A stretch of 19,603 bases of DNA from Methanobacteriota archaeon. GTDB taxonomy: Archaea; Thermoplasmatota; DTKX01; GCA-020343715. The position numbers were made by a program, and so were the translations under genes. Below the pieces are notes generated by a model, which saw only the letters and a list, made by a program, of their open reading frames with translations, ran no database searches and had not been told where the DNA came from. The stretch is taken from assembly GCA_030597775.1 (NCBI GenBank), contig JAUVRF010000002.1, positions 1 to 19,603 on the forward strand, written 5' to 3'. Positions 1 through 8,485 of this stretch are shown here, piece after piece; positions within the stretch are counted from its first letter, which is position 1; each line of letters begins with the position of its first letter.

Positions 1-2
1 CA

Positions 3-2597
3 CCGGCCAGCGCTGGCGATGGCAACGAAGCCCGGTGGGGGGTCGACTTCGATTTGGGCCAGGACTACGTAGTGGTCGCGCCCGAAGGATGGAGGACGAA
101 GCTTCAGCCCCTCCTGGACTGGCGGGTTCGCACGTCAGTGATGAAGGTCATATTCCTACCCCTGGAGGAGGCGAACGCAAATGGAGAGGGGCACGACAAG
201 GCGGCCCGGCTGAAGGACAGCATCCGCCAGGTATCGAGCGATAGTCGGGCCAACCGGGCCGTCCTACTGGTTGGCGATTCTGAGATCATTCCAGTTAGAT
301 GGGTATTCACGGACATCCTACAGGACGGGAACGTGACCGACCCCCTTAACTTCCGATGGACCGACGACTACTACAACTATGGCGGGGAATCGGACTGGGA
401 CAGGGACGGCGACCTCATATACGGAGAGGACGGCGAGGTGCTGGATGAGATCGTCGATGCATTCTTCCCTACCTCGGGGGTCCCTGCGGGAGACGACCTT
501 CGGCAGGTGGGCCGCATCCCCGCCTCCAACGAGCTGGAGGTGGAGAGGTTCGTCAACAAGCTGCTGGAGTACGAGCGATCACCGCCACCGGGCGACTGGT
601 TCAACAGCGCCCTCTTCATCAGCGGCCTCATGGACGTGCCCAACGACCTGGACAATCCGTTCACCCCGGACCTGGACGGCGGTTACGAGCTGTTCTCCGA
701 CAACTCCTACGAGTCGCACACCAAGCTGGCGGACCTCATTCCTGACACCTACAGCACCACCTGGCTCTGGGACTATCCCTTCATCGAGGGAGGAGACTGG
801 AACCGCTCGGTGGACACCCTGGACCACGACTCGACCGTGGCGGCCTTCGACGAGGGCCACTCCATCGTGGCCATGAACGGCCACGGTTGGATAGACGGTT
901 CAGGCCTGGCCCACTACAACGGTTCCGGTTACAGCAACTACTGGTGGGACTGGCACACCGCCTACGACTACACCGACGCCGACAACGCCAAGAACGGCGA
1001 CAAGCTGCCATGGGTCTACGTGGCCGCCTGCTACGTGGGCGACGTTACCGTGGCGGGCGACAGGTCCCTGGAGCGCTTGGTGATGAACCCCGATGGTGGG
1101 GCCATCGGCATCGTGGCGGGCAACGGCGAGAACTACAAGGGCGAGTCGATGGCCAACGCGTCCTTCGGGAACTGGTTCATGGAGAGGACCTTCTGGTCCA
1201 ACTACTTCAAGCACGGGCCCGGCCTGGCCATGCACTACACCAAGCAGGCCTACCTCACGCTGGTGTCCAGCGACGAGGTGCCCCACCCACCCCTCTACGA
1301 CGCCTACTACATCGCCGACTACCTCTCTCCCAATCTGCTCGGCGACCCCTTGACCAAGGTGTGGACCGACCAGCCCACGGAACTGAAGATCGACATCATA
1401 GCGGACCGGCCAGGGAACGGGGACGATCGCTTCGGCATGAGAGTGGTCGACGGCAACGGGGACCCCGTCGAAGGTGCCTGGGTCTACATAGGCTGGGATG
1501 GCGGTGCCTGGGAGACGGTGACGAACGATGGGGGATGGATGGCCGGACACGTGCCCCTGGATGCAGGTGAGCTGGAGATAGTGGTGAGCGCCCGCAACCA
1601 CATACCATTGGAGATGAGAGCCGAGCGTCCCGTGATCGATCCAGACATCAAGGTCACCGAGATATCTTGGAACAATGGGTCGTCACAGGGCTATGCGAAC
1701 TATCCACCTATCTACGGAGAGGAGGTCACTCTCAGGGCCATGGTCGATACCGATGGCAGGTACGAATATGACCAGATACGGGTCCGGTTCAGCGTCGCAC
1801 CCGAGGGCGGGGCCTTCGAGCGGTTGATACCCGACGTCTTCTTGCCGCTCCGGACGAACGAGACGCAGTATGCGCTCCATCAATGGACCCCACCCCACGC
1901 GGGCGAATGGAGGGTGCGGGTCGAGGCCGATCCAGACGGCGACCATCCCGATGCCGTTGCGTCCAACAACGACTGGGAGACCACCATCGTGGTCCGTGGC
2001 CCGCCCGTGTGGACCTCCCTTCCCGACGAAGTCACGCTTGAATGCGGGGCTGCACCGGGTGACCACATCGACCTGTTGGAGTACGTCGTCGACCCCGACA
2101 CTCCCCTGAACGAACTGGAATTCTCTGCCGAACAGCTGGGCGAGCCGGTGGAGGGCGTGACGGTCCACATCGATGATGATGGACGGCTGATCGTGTGCTC
2201 CGATCTAGCCTCGGCCACTGTGACCATCGGCCTGACCGTGTCGGACGGCACCTACACGGACCAGGGCGCCATGACGGTCACCATCGATCGCGGCGTGGCC
2301 AGGATGCGCCCTGTCGGTGATACCCACCACCTGCTCACCCAGGCCTCAACGGTGGCAGGCGAGATCGAGGTGGAGAACCTCGGGCCCGGCCCGGCCACCG
2401 AGGTCGAGCTGGTACAGGTCGAGGACCATCCGGACTTCATCCTCCTGGGAGATGGCCATTACTCCTTCACCGGGAGATTGCCCGGCGTCCACCTGGTCAA
2501 GCTGGGCCTCCAGCGGGCCGACGGGACGACCGAGGCTGCCTGGCAGGGCATCACCATCATGTTCCAGGTGGAGCCGGCCGTCGGCGAGGCGCCCTAG
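3..2597 (+). CDS. Family C25 (gingipain-like) secreted cysteine peptidase, 5' end outside window
   Basis: The reading frame is open to the window edge, so the true start, signal peptide and N-terminal part are missing; the TTG at 54 is only an internal codon. The protein resembles clan CD family C25 peptidases. After a YVVVAPE strand come the AVLLVGD strand, a VGRIPASN segment and the catalytic dyad region: NGHG (nt 876-887, catalytic His) and VAAC followed by YVGD (Cys codon 1029-1031). Next come a carboxypeptidase-regulatory-like fold (about 1440-1620), a CARDB-like domain (about 1640-2005) and Ig/cadherin-like beta domains (about 2010-2590). It is probably an extracellular endopeptidase, tethered to the envelope. 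The frame stops at TAG 2595-2597, but the same frame continues into a further beta domain and membrane anchor, so the stop probably truncates the ancestral protein. The family call is firm; substrate and processing are unknown. Confidence 0.85.
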   Translation, partial: PASAGDGNEARWGVDFDLGQDYVVVAPEGWRTKLQPLLDWRVRTSVMKVIFLPLEEANANGEGHDKAARLKDSIRQVSSDSRANRAVLLVGDSEIIPVRWVFTDILQDGNVTDPLNFRWTDDYYNYGGESDWDRDGDLIYGEDGEVLDEIVDAFFPTSGVPAGDDLRQVGRIPASNELEVERFVNKLLEYERSPPPGDWFNSALFISGLMDVPNDLDNPFTPDLDGGYELFSDNSYESHTKLADLIPDTYSTTWLWDYPFIEGGDWNRSVDTLDHDSTVAAFDEGHSIVAMNGHGWIDGSGLAHYNGSGYSNYWWDWHTAYDYTDADNAKNGDKLPWVYVAACYVGDVTVAGDRSLERLVMNPDGGAIGIVAGNGENYKGESMANASFGNWFMERTFWSNYFKHGPGLAMHYTKQAYLTLVSSDEVPHPPLYDAYYIADYLSPNLLGDPLTKVWTDQPTELKIDIIADRPGNGDDRFGMRVVDGNGDPVEGAWVYIGWDGGAWETVTNDGGWMAGHVPLDAGELEIVVSARNHIPLEMRAERPVIDPDIKVTEISWNNGSSQGYANYPPIYGEEVTLRAMVDTDGRYEYDQIRVRFSVAPEGGAFERLIPDVFLPLRTNETQYALHQWTPPHAGEWRVRVEADPDGDHPDAVASNNDWETTIVVRGPPVWTSLPDEVTLECGAAPGDHIDLLEYVVDPDTPLNELEFSAEQLGEPVEGVTVHIDDDGRLIVCSDLASATVTIGLTVSDGTYTDQGAMTVTIDRGVARMRPVGDTHHLLTQASTVAGEIEVENLGPGPATEVELVQVEDHPDFILLGDGHYSFTGRLPGVHLVKLGLQRADGTTEAAWQGITIMFQVEPAVGEAP
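2595..2597 (+). other. In-frame amber codon splitting the C25 peptidase gene
   Basis: TAG lies between ...VEPAVGEAP and PYGWVDLHV... Codons on both sides are in the same frame and encode the same style of extracellular beta-sandwich sequence, and no other stop occurs before TGA at 2964-2966. TAG also ends at least seven other genes in this window (LolD-type ATPase, TrmI, S19e, L39e, DUF47, XPD, DUF6015-like). Genome-wide reassignment is therefore unlikely; a nonsense mutation, an assembly error or local readthrough are the options. Confidence 0.8.
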
Positions 2598-2621
2598 CCC
2601 TACGGGTGGGTCGACCTCCAC

Positions 2622-2966
2622 GTGGTCGAGGACCAGAAGGCCGAGTACCAGCTCCAGGCCCTTGACCTCGAGGGCGGGGTCGTGACGTACTCCATCGTGT
2701 CGGACGACGGCCTGGGCGCCACCGTGGACCCCGTCACCGGCCTGCTGACGCTTCGCCCCGCCGAGGGAGATCTGGGCAAGCACGAGGTCGTCGTCATGCT
2801 GTCCGACGGTACCCTGGATGACACCGCGACCCTGACGGTCTACGTGACCGAGGGCCCGTCGGGCTCCCAGATATGGGGCATCGCCATCGCCGTTGCGTGT
2901 CTCATCGCCATCTCCATGCTCGTCCTGTTCCTGTGGCTGCGCCAGCGTGACGGGGACGAGGAGTGA
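2622..2966 (+). CDS. C-terminal beta domain and membrane anchor, probably the 3' end of the C25 peptidase gene
   Basis: This 114-codon segment, opening at a GTG, is in the same frame as the peptidase upstream and separated from it only by the amber codon plus eight codons. It encodes a cadherin/Ig-like repeat (VTYSIVSDDG, then DPVTGLLTLRPAEGDLG, then VTVMLSDGT-type strands), one hydrophobic helix (nt about 2871-2939, IWGIAIAVACLIAI) and a short charged tail with RQRDGDEE. That is the usual end of an archaeal surface protein held by a C-terminal membrane helix. No ribosome binding site is evident before the GTG and there is no signal peptide, so independent translation would give an odd product. 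I read it as the detached tail of the peptidase; a separate small membrane protein is less likely. Confidence 0.6.
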   Translation: MVEDQKAEYQLQALDLEGGVVTYSIVSDDGLGATVDPVTGLLTLRPAEGDLGKHEVVVMLSDGTLDDTATLTVYVTEGPSGSQIWGIAIAVACLIAISMLVLFLWLRQRDGDEE

Positions 2967-3012
2967 TGCATCTCCCCAAAGCATTTTCATCCCGTGACAG
3001 GTTTACTCCGGC

Positions 3013-3987
3013 ATGGCCGACAGGCCCCGCAGCTCGGTGAAGCACCCGACGAACCTGGCTATGGTGATGACCACCATCTTGATCTGGGCCCTCGCCTTCC
3101 CGGTCATCAAGGTGGCGCTGGAGGACTTCCCCCCCATCACGCTGGCACTGGTCCGCTTCGCCATAGCCTCCCTGTTCTTTCTCGTCCTCCAGTTCACCAT
3201 CGGAGGCGGCATGGCCGCCATCCGGGCCCTCACCGCGAGGTTGTGGGCGCTCATCATAATCTTCGGGGTCGTCCAGTCGGCGGTGACAAATATCGCCCAG
3301 AACATCGGCATGCAGTGGACCGAGGCCGGTGTGGCATCCATCATCCAGTCGGTTGGTCCCGTGTTCGCCGTGGTTCTGGCCGTCATGTTCCTGGGGGAGA
3401 GGTTGACCCGCATGAAGGTGGTGGGTGGGGCCCTTGCCATCCTGGGGACCGCGGGCATAGTCACCGGGGGCGGGGCTATCCTTGGCTCTTCGACACTGCT
3501 CGGCAACCTGCTCATGGTGGTAACGGCCGCCGCGTACGCCGTTGGCGGAACGATAGCCAAGTACGTGCTTCGCGACGTGGACCCCACGACGATGATGGCC
3601 GTGGGCACGCCCTTCGCCCTCATACCCCTGGCCATAGGGGCCGCCTTCGAGGCCGACGCGATGAGCTCTCTCCAGAACGCCTCGGCCACCGCGTGGGCCT
3701 CGGTGGTGTTCCTCGCCCTGCTGGCAACGGGCGTCACGATGATCCTGTGGTATATGGTGCTGGCCCGGGTCGAGCTCTCCCACCTTGCCTACTTCATTTA
3801 CCTCATACCGGTGTTCTCTGTGGCCCTCGCGTGGGCGATCCTGGGAGAGACGATTACCGCGGTCCAGGCACTCTTTGCGGGCGTGATCATCGCCGGTGTG
3901 GCAGTGGCCCAGAGGGACGAACCATCGGCTGTGGCAGCTGTTGTCGATGCTGGCTGCGAGGAACCGCACTGCGAGGACGAGGAGTGA
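3013..3987 (+). CDS. EamA/DMT-superfamily transporter
   Basis: A 324-residue polytopic membrane protein with the two EamA repeats typical of the drug/metabolite transporter superfamily (usual length about 300). The first repeat opens with LIWALAFPVIKVALEDFPP and contains the characteristic LALVRFAIASL helix. The first half ends with VFAVVLAVMFLGERLT and the second with VFSVALAWAILGETIT, matching the paired 'LGE' ends of EamA repeats. About ten membrane helices are visible. The tail carries charged residues and two Cys (GCEEPHCEDEE). The substrate cannot be deduced; family members export amino acids, nucleosides or other metabolites. The ATG at 3013 is used because the membrane domain begins shortly after it; no strong Shine-Dalgarno sequence precedes it. 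The gene converges on the ABC ATPase gene with only 7 bp between the two stops. Confidence 0.85.
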   Translation: MADRPRSSVKHPTNLAMVMTTILIWALAFPVIKVALEDFPPITLALVRFAIASLFFLVLQFTIGGGMAAIRALTARLWALIIIFGVVQSAVTNIAQNIGMQWTEAGVASIIQSVGPVFAVVLAVMFLGERLTRMKVVGGALAILGTAGIVTGGGAILGSSTLLGNLLMVVTAAAYAVGGTIAKYVLRDVDPTTMMAVGTPFALIPLAIGAAFEADAMSSLQNASATAWASVVFLALLATGVTMILWYMVLARVELSHLAYFIYLIPVFSVALAWAILGETITAVQALFAGVIIAGVAVAQRDEPSAVAAVVDAGCEEPHCEDEE

Positions 3988-3994
3988 TCGGGTC

Positions 3995-4660
3995 CTAGAA
4001 CTCCTCCAGTTTCCCGCCCTTCAGGCGCATGACGCGGTCGGCGTGCTGGCGGGCCTTGGCGTCGTGGGTGGCGATGATAAGGGTCGACCCGGCGTCACGG
4101 TTGACCTCGGTGAGGGTCTTGAACACCTCCGCGCCCGTTTCCTCGTCCAGGTTCCCAGTCGGTTCGTCGGCGACGATAAGGGCCGGTCGCTTGACGATGG
4201 CCCTCGCGATGGCAACGCGCTGCTGCTCGCCACCGGAGAGTTGATGGGGGAAGCGGTCCCCCATTCCACCCAGACCGACCCTGTGGAGTGCCCGGGCCAC
4301 CTCCTCGTCGTCGGGCCGCTCGAGCAGCTCCAGGGCAACGGCCACGTTCTCCTTGGCGGTCAGGGTGGGCAGCAGGTTGAAGAACTGGAACACGTAACCG
4401 ACCCTGGTCCTGCGGTAACGGGTGAGCTCATCCTCGGAGAGGCCTGCCAGGTCCCGGCTGCCGACCACCACGGTGCCCTCATCGGGCTTGTCGATCCCCG
4501 CGGCCAGGTTCAGCAGGGTGGTCTTGCCGGAGCCCGAGGGCCCCAGTATGACCAGGATCTCTCCCTTGGATACCTCCAGGTTTACTTTGATAAGGACCGG
4601 CACCTCCACATCACCGGCCTTGTATCCCTTGCTCACGTCATGGAACTCTAGTTGCGCCAC
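3995..4660 (-). CDS. LolD/MacB-type ABC transporter ATP-binding protein
   Basis: A 221-residue ATPase when started at the GTG at 4660 (MAQLEFHDVSKGYKAG). An upstream TTG at 4699 would overlap the MFS stop and add 13 residues unlike the family. Walker A GPSGSGKT is at 40-47, Q-loop Gln 92, signature LSGGEQQR from 141, Walker B LIVADEPTGNLD around 161-172 and the switch His at 199 (ATHD). The ADEPTGNLD form and TRYRRTRVGYVFQFFNLLP are typical of the LolD/MacB/FtsE branch, which energises FtsX-type permeases rather than binding-protein importers. No such permease lies in the window, so this is an orphan ATPase here. It follows the MFS gene by 35 bp on the same strand and may be co-transcribed. 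It ends in TAG. Confidence 0.88.
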   Translation of the reverse strand: MAQLEFHDVSKGYKAGDVEVPVLIKVNLEVSKGEILVILGPSGSGKTTLLNLAAGIDKPDEGTVVVGSRDLAGLSEDELTRYRRTRVGYVFQFFNLLPTLTAKENVAVALELLERPDDEEVARALHRVGLGGMGDRFPHQLSGGEQQRVAIARAIVKRPALIVADEPTGNLDEETGAEVFKTLTEVNRDAGSTLIIATHDAKARQHADRVMRLKGGKLEEF

Positions 4661-4695
4661 AGGCCTCGCCGTTGGATAATGGTCGGTCGGGGAAA

Positions 4696-6054
4696 TCAAC
4701 TTTCTGTTCGGGCGAAGTGGACCTTGAGCAGGATGATCACCGCCACGAAGGTGATGGCACCGGTGACCAGGGCGACCGCTTGGTAGCCCGCGACGGTGGC
4801 GACGACACCCCCCAGCAGACCTCCCACTATCATGCCCAGGCCAGTGACCGAGTTGTATGCCCCGACAGCCTCACCCTTGCCCCGCCTGGGGGACAGGTCG
4901 AGGGCGGTGGTGATCCCCGCCACGCTGATGACCGCGAACATCGCGCCCGCAAGGCCGTTGAACAGCAGTGACAGACCGAAGGCGACCTGGAAGAGCTCTC
5001 TGCCAGCGGCCGCCAAGGCCAGGGCGAAGGCCGAGAAGATGACCACCCGGGCGCCCCAGGCGACGAGCTGGGCCTTCCTGTTGCCCAACTTGTCCACCTC
5101 GCGACCCGCCCAGGCGTACATCGCGGCCGCCGCCACCGCAGAGGCCAGGTAGACCAGGAATATCTGGGACGAGGTGAGGAGCAGCTCCTCGGACAGCATG
5201 ACCGGGAACGGGACGTAGAACACCATCACGCCGGTGAAGAGGATGAAGGTGGCCAACAGATACAGGTCCAGGTCCCTGCCCCACCCGGGCAGGTGGGTCC
5301 GGGCCTTCCTCATGACCCTTGGTTTGAGGGCGTAGACCAGCTTGGAGGGTATGTGACGGGAGCGCTCGAAGGTCCAGGTCCGCATGGTCACCAGCTGGTC
5401 CTCCAGCCATCGACGGTCCAGGTGGAACCTGGGCTCGTCGATCCAGAACATGGCGAGGGCGTACGCGATAGCGGTGGACAGGCCGCAAAGGAGCATGAGG
5501 ACCCTCATCGATGGCTCCTGGGGAAGGAAGTGGGATATCGAGGCGAAGTAGACAGCTCCCAGGGCCATGCCCGTCATCCATCCCATGCCGCTGACCTTGG
5601 CGAACCTGCCCACGGCCTCGCCCCAGATGGCCTCCGGATTGTGTTCCATGATGAGGATGGTGGAGGTGGGGACCGTCGCCGCCAGGAAGAAACCGTACAT
5701 CACGTTGCCCGCTATGAACATCCACATGCTGTCGGCCAGTCCCATCACGAGGAAGGCGATGGACGTCATCGCCATACCCACTACCAGGGGCAGACGTCGT
5801 CTGCGGGTCCGGTCCGAATAATCGCCCCAGAGGATGTACGCTGGGACCGTGGCGGCCGAGACGGAGACGACGGCGATGGCCACGGCGCCCACGCCGCCCC
5901 CTAGGACGGCGATGACGAACAAGGGAACAAGGGGCGCGCTGGCTCCTCCTGCCAGCTTACTGAAGAAGAATGAGAGGTACCAGCGCTCGCCGCCGCCGCT
6001 CGCCATGCCTCGGCCCATTAAGAGTGCACCCAGTGCCATCCAAAAGCCCTTCAT
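4696..6054 (-). CDS. Major facilitator superfamily transporter
   Basis: A membrane protein of about 452 residues. It has two bundles of hydrophobic helices separated by a long basic cytoplasmic loop (FHLDRRWLEDQLVTMRTW through VMRKARTHLPGWG), the usual MFS layout. Motif A-like loops follow helix 2 (ILWGDYSDRTRRRRLPL) and, in the second half, WAGREVDKLGNRKAQ. The substrate is unknown; drug or metabolite efflux is possible. The start is uncertain. I chose the ATG at 6054 (MKGFWMALG). A GTG at 6105 would add 17 residues unlike a membrane protein and would lie upstream of the start point expected from the TATA-like sequence near 6121-6128. A third candidate is the ATG at 6006 just before RWYLSFFFSKLAGG. 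It may share a transcript with the downstream ABC ATPase. Confidence 0.8.
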   Translation of the reverse strand: MKGFWMALGALLMGRGMASGGGERWYLSFFFSKLAGGASAPLVPLFVIAVLGGGVGAVAIAVVSVSAATVPAYILWGDYSDRTRRRRLPLVVGMAMTSIAFLVMGLADSMWMFIAGNVMYGFFLAATVPTSTILIMEHNPEAIWGEAVGRFAKVSGMGWMTGMALGAVYFASISHFLPQEPSMRVLMLLCGLSTAIAYALAMFWIDEPRFHLDRRWLEDQLVTMRTWTFERSRHIPSKLVYALKPRVMRKARTHLPGWGRDLDLYLLATFILFTGVMVFYVPFPVMLSEELLLTSSQIFLVYLASAVAAAAMYAWAGREVDKLGNRKAQLVAWGARVVIFSAFALALAAAGRELFQVAFGLSLLFNGLAGAMFAVISVAGITTALDLSPRRGKGEAVGAYNSVTGLGMIVGGLLGGVVATVAGYQAVALVTGAITFVAVIILLKVHFARTES

Positions 6055-6148
6055 GCCCTTAGACCTTTCGGTCACTTTGGAGGCGGGGGCAGAGGCGACG
6101 AGCACTGGTAGTGCCGGGGGTCATTAAGAGTGATGGCAACTGACCCGA

Positions 6149-6430
6149 TCAGCCGCTCTGCGGTCCCTTGCGCCGGCGGTTAAGGGTCGCGGTGAACGCG
6201 TTCACCGTCGGTGCCCTGCCGCCATTGACGAGGTTCCGAATGTGCTCAAGGTCCCTGGGGTTCTTGATGAAGGGCTCTACGGACATGAGCAGGTGGGTGC
6301 AATCCCGGGAGGTCAGGCACTCTGGGTCCTTGCCCATGCCTGCTAGGATTATCCCGACGATCGCTTCCCCCTTGTGGTAGTTCCTGCCGAGGGCCTCTTC
6401 TAGATATCCAACGAGTTCTTGGGGTTCCAT
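6149..6430 (-). CDS. Small hypothetical protein, 93 residues
   Basis: I do not recognise a family. From the ATG at 6430 the product begins MEPQELVGYLEEALG and ends with a basic tail (NRRRKGPQSG). It looks helical, with no membrane segment or signal peptide, and carries two Cys in the CLTSRDC segment. The frame can be extended to an ATG at 6484, but a TATA-like box at 6453-6462 lies about 27 nt before 6430. A leaderless transcript would therefore start at or near 6430, and the longer start would lie upstream of the promoter. It is divergent from trmI and upstream of the MFS gene on the same strand. The clear promoter and coding-like composition support a real gene; the function is unknown. Confidence 0.6.
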   Translation of the reverse strand: MEPQELVGYLEEALGRNYHKGEAIVGIILAGMGKDPECLTSRDCTHLLMSVEPFIKNPRDLEHIRNLVNGGRAPTVNAFTATLNRRRKGPQSG

Positions 6431-6452
6431 CGGACCCCTATTACTGGAAACC

Positions 6453-6462
6453 ATATATATTA
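6453..6462 (-). promoter_or_regulatory. TATA-like box for the 93-residue protein
   Basis: The minus strand reads TAATATATAT-like sequence centred about 27 nt upstream of the ATG at 6430, in an A+T-rich patch that contrasts with the G+C-rich genes. The spacing fits an archaeal TATA box driving a leaderless mRNA. Confidence 0.6.
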
Positions 6463-6530
6463 CCATAAGTATGGAATTATCCATTGTGAAAATCAGAGAA
6501 TGCGAAATATGGGTGTGCTGGCCATGCGCG

Positions 6531-6541
6531 AAGTATATCTA
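6531..6541 (+). promoter_or_regulatory. TATA-like box for trmI
   Basis: AAGTATATCTA sits with its centre about 28 nt before the trmI ATG at 6565. No Shine-Dalgarno sequence precedes that ATG, so a leaderless transcript is likely. Confidence 0.6.
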
Positions 6542-6564
6542 TCGGATGTCCCCATCCGCACACC

Positions 6565-7326
6565 ATGCCTTTCGAGCCGGGAGACCTTGTTGTGCTGATC
6601 GACCGCAGGGGAGGGCGACACCTGTTACGCCTCACCGAAGGTAAGGAAAGGATAGGCAAGGTGGGCGTGGTCGACACCGGCTCCCTGATCGGCCAGGAGG
6701 ATGGGACCGTGATCCATATCGGCTCCGCCTCCCTCACCGCCCTCTCCCCCACCGTGCTCGACAAGGTGGCCGCCATCCATCGAAAGGCCCAGATCATCCT
6801 GCCGAGGGATGCGGCCCTCATCGCCCTCCACGCCGACGTGAAGGCAGGTGATCACGTGGTGGAGGGTGGCGCTGGCTCCGGTGCGCTGAGCATAGTCCTG
6901 CTACACCTGCTACGTCCTGGCGGACGGCTCGTCACCTACGAGGTGCGGGCGGACCACGCCCAGGTGGCCCAGTCTAACGTCGAGCGTGCGGGCCTTTGCG
7001 ACAACCACGAGATCCACATCGGGAACATCGCATCGGACATCGCGGAGACCGACGTGGATTCGACGATCCTTGATGTGCCCGAACCCTGGGAGGCGGTGCC
7101 GGCCTGCCACGAGGCCCTCGCTCCGGGTGGGAGGTTCGTGTCCTACTCTCCCACCATCGGCCAGGTCGAGAAGACCCACGAGGCCCTCAAGGGGTACGAG
7201 ATGGCCGACATACGTACATTCGAGGTGCTGGAAAGGGAGCTGGTCGTGGGCAAAAGGGGCACACGCCCATCCTTCGAGATGCTGGGTCACACGGGATACA
7301 TAACCGCGGCGCGCAAGCTGGCCTAG
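6565..7326 (+). CDS. trmI: tRNA (adenine-N1)-methyltransferase TrmI (m1A57/58)
   Basis: A 253-residue class I SAM-dependent methyltransferase of the TrmI family, which makes m1A at position 58 (and 57 in archaea) of the tRNA T-loop and acts as a tetramer. An N-terminal beta domain (PFEPGDLVVLIDRRGGRHLLRL) precedes the family segment RKAQIILPRDAALI (73-86). SAM motif I VVEGGAGSGALS is at 98-109, with acidic Glu 126 in TYEVR. The catalytic-site motif LDVPEPW is at 169-175, and the C-terminal signature RPSFEMLGHTGYI at 234-246. The length is normal for the family. The gene has its own TATA-like box and no Shine-Dalgarno, and its TAG stop faces the DUF373 gene 22 bp away. Confidence 0.93.
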   Translation: MPFEPGDLVVLIDRRGGRHLLRLTEGKERIGKVGVVDTGSLIGQEDGTVIHIGSASLTALSPTVLDKVAAIHRKAQIILPRDAALIALHADVKAGDHVVEGGAGSGALSIVLLHLLRPGGRLVTYEVRADHAQVAQSNVERAGLCDNHEIHIGNIASDIAETDVDSTILDVPEPWEAVPACHEALAPGGRFVSYSPTIGQVEKTHEALKGYEMADIRTFEVLERELVVGKRGTRPSFEMLGHTGYITAARKLA

Positions 7327-7348
7327 TGAGCTTCCGCAGCAGGTGTGT

Positions 7349-8455
7349 TCAGTTCTCCGAGGTGGATTCCTTCCGACGGGTGACCCGGTCACGGATGTTG
7401 CGGAAGGCGACGGCACCGAGCAGCGCGATAATGATACCCGCCACGATGCTCGCGAGGCCCAGCTGGTAGTAATCCTCGAAGGCCCAGGCCTCGGCGAGGA
7501 TGGTGCCGATGACCACGACCGAGCCCCAGACGATGAGGCCCAGTGCCAGCAGGGCGAAGGTCTGGGAGACGATCGACCACTGGATGCGGTTGCGGCCGAT
7601 GAAGGTGTCGAGGAACTGGCCCAGGCTGCGGACCAGGGCGGCGGCGACGGCGAACCACACGAACCAGGTGAGGAACACAAGCAGTCCCTCCCAGGTGAAC
7701 ACCCATCCCGTGGCGTCCTCGGCCACCGTCTGGTTGAGGGCGAACAGGCCGCCCAGGATCACTATGACCGCGGCCACGATATTGCTGAAGAAGGAGATCT
7801 GCGATGTGACGATGGACACCTTGGCCCGTCGGTACCAGTCCGATATCAGCTCGCTGGCGTTGACGAAGTACAGGAGGGTGTAGATGCCGACGGCAGGGAC
7901 GATGGCGTACCAGGCGAACTCCTTGAAGTCCGTGAAGGCGAATAGGGCGTAGACGATCATGATGAGGGAGATGGGAACGAAGATCTTCTGTCCGATCTTG
8001 TCCTCGTCGAAGGTGCGCTTGAGGATGTAGTAGGTGGATTCGGCGGTCTCCGACTGCTGGACGATGACCCGTTGCACCGAGCTGACGTTGATGCGGGACT
8101 GGCTTATGGGAAGGCTCTGCTCGTCCTCGGCACCGTCGGAGATCACGCTGGCCTCGTCGGGTTTGTGGTCCTTCAGGAAGGATTCCAGGCCCGCGGCTAG
8201 TGCCCTATCGGAGCGGAATCCGACGCGATCGTCACCTAGGAGCAGTACAACCTCGACCTCCTCTCCGTCGGCCTTCAGCTCATCGTAGAGCTTGATGGCG
8301 GCGAAGAGGGCGTTCATGTCGCTCTCCTCGGGGTCCTCAAGACCCATGGAAACGGCCGCTTTCAGATTCGCCCTCCGACCGACTATCGGACCCTTTAGTC
8401 CCAACTTCTCTCCGAAGTCGTTATCTCGGTCTATGGCAAATATGACCGTCTTCAA
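7349..8455 (-). CDS. DUF373 family integral membrane protein
   Basis: A 368-residue archaeal DUF373 protein. A soluble N-terminal domain of about 155 residues contains the family pattern FAIDRDNDFGEKLG (6-19), LLLGDDRVG (71-79), SVISDGAEDE (103-112) and PISQSRINV (116-124). About six membrane helices follow (roughly 159-175, 182-199, 223-241, 257-274, 299-320, 332-351), then a basic tail. The function is unknown; the acidic motifs could bind metal or nucleotide, which is inference. The family aligns from the first residue at the TTG codon at 8455 (MKTVIFAIDRDND), and no ATG or GTG fits better. An AGGGT stretch sits just upstream and a TATA-like box about 35 nt upstream. The gene is divergent from the ribosomal cluster. 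Confidence 0.85.
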   Translation of the reverse strand: MKTVIFAIDRDNDFGEKLGLKGPIVGRRANLKAAVSMGLEDPEESDMNALFAAIKLYDELKADGEEVEVVLLLGDDRVGFRSDRALAAGLESFLKDHKPDEASVISDGAEDEQSLPISQSRINVSSVQRVIVQQSETAESTYYILKRTFDEDKIGQKIFVPISLIMIVYALFAFTDFKEFAWYAIVPAVGIYTLLYFVNASELISDWYRRAKVSIVTSQISFFSNIVAAVIVILGGLFALNQTVAEDATGWVFTWEGLLVFLTWFVWFAVAAALVRSLGQFLDTFIGRNRIQWSIVSQTFALLALGLIVWGSVVVIGTILAEAWAFEDYYQLGLASIVAGIIIALLGAVAFRNIRDRVTRRKESTSEN

Positions 8456-8485
8456 ACCAGACCCTGTTCAACAATAGGAGGGCGC

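Noticed and set aside
2595..2597. Pyrrolysine at the amber codon of the C25 peptidase gene
   Set aside because: TAG terminates at least seven other recognised genes in this window, no pyl genes are present here, and the codon lies in an extracellular linker rather than an active site. It remains only a remote option.
2902..3969. Long minus-strand open frame opposite the EamA transporter gene
   Set aside because: Gly/His/Arg/Asp-rich low-complexity translation with no family look, fully overlapped by a convincing plus-strand membrane protein.
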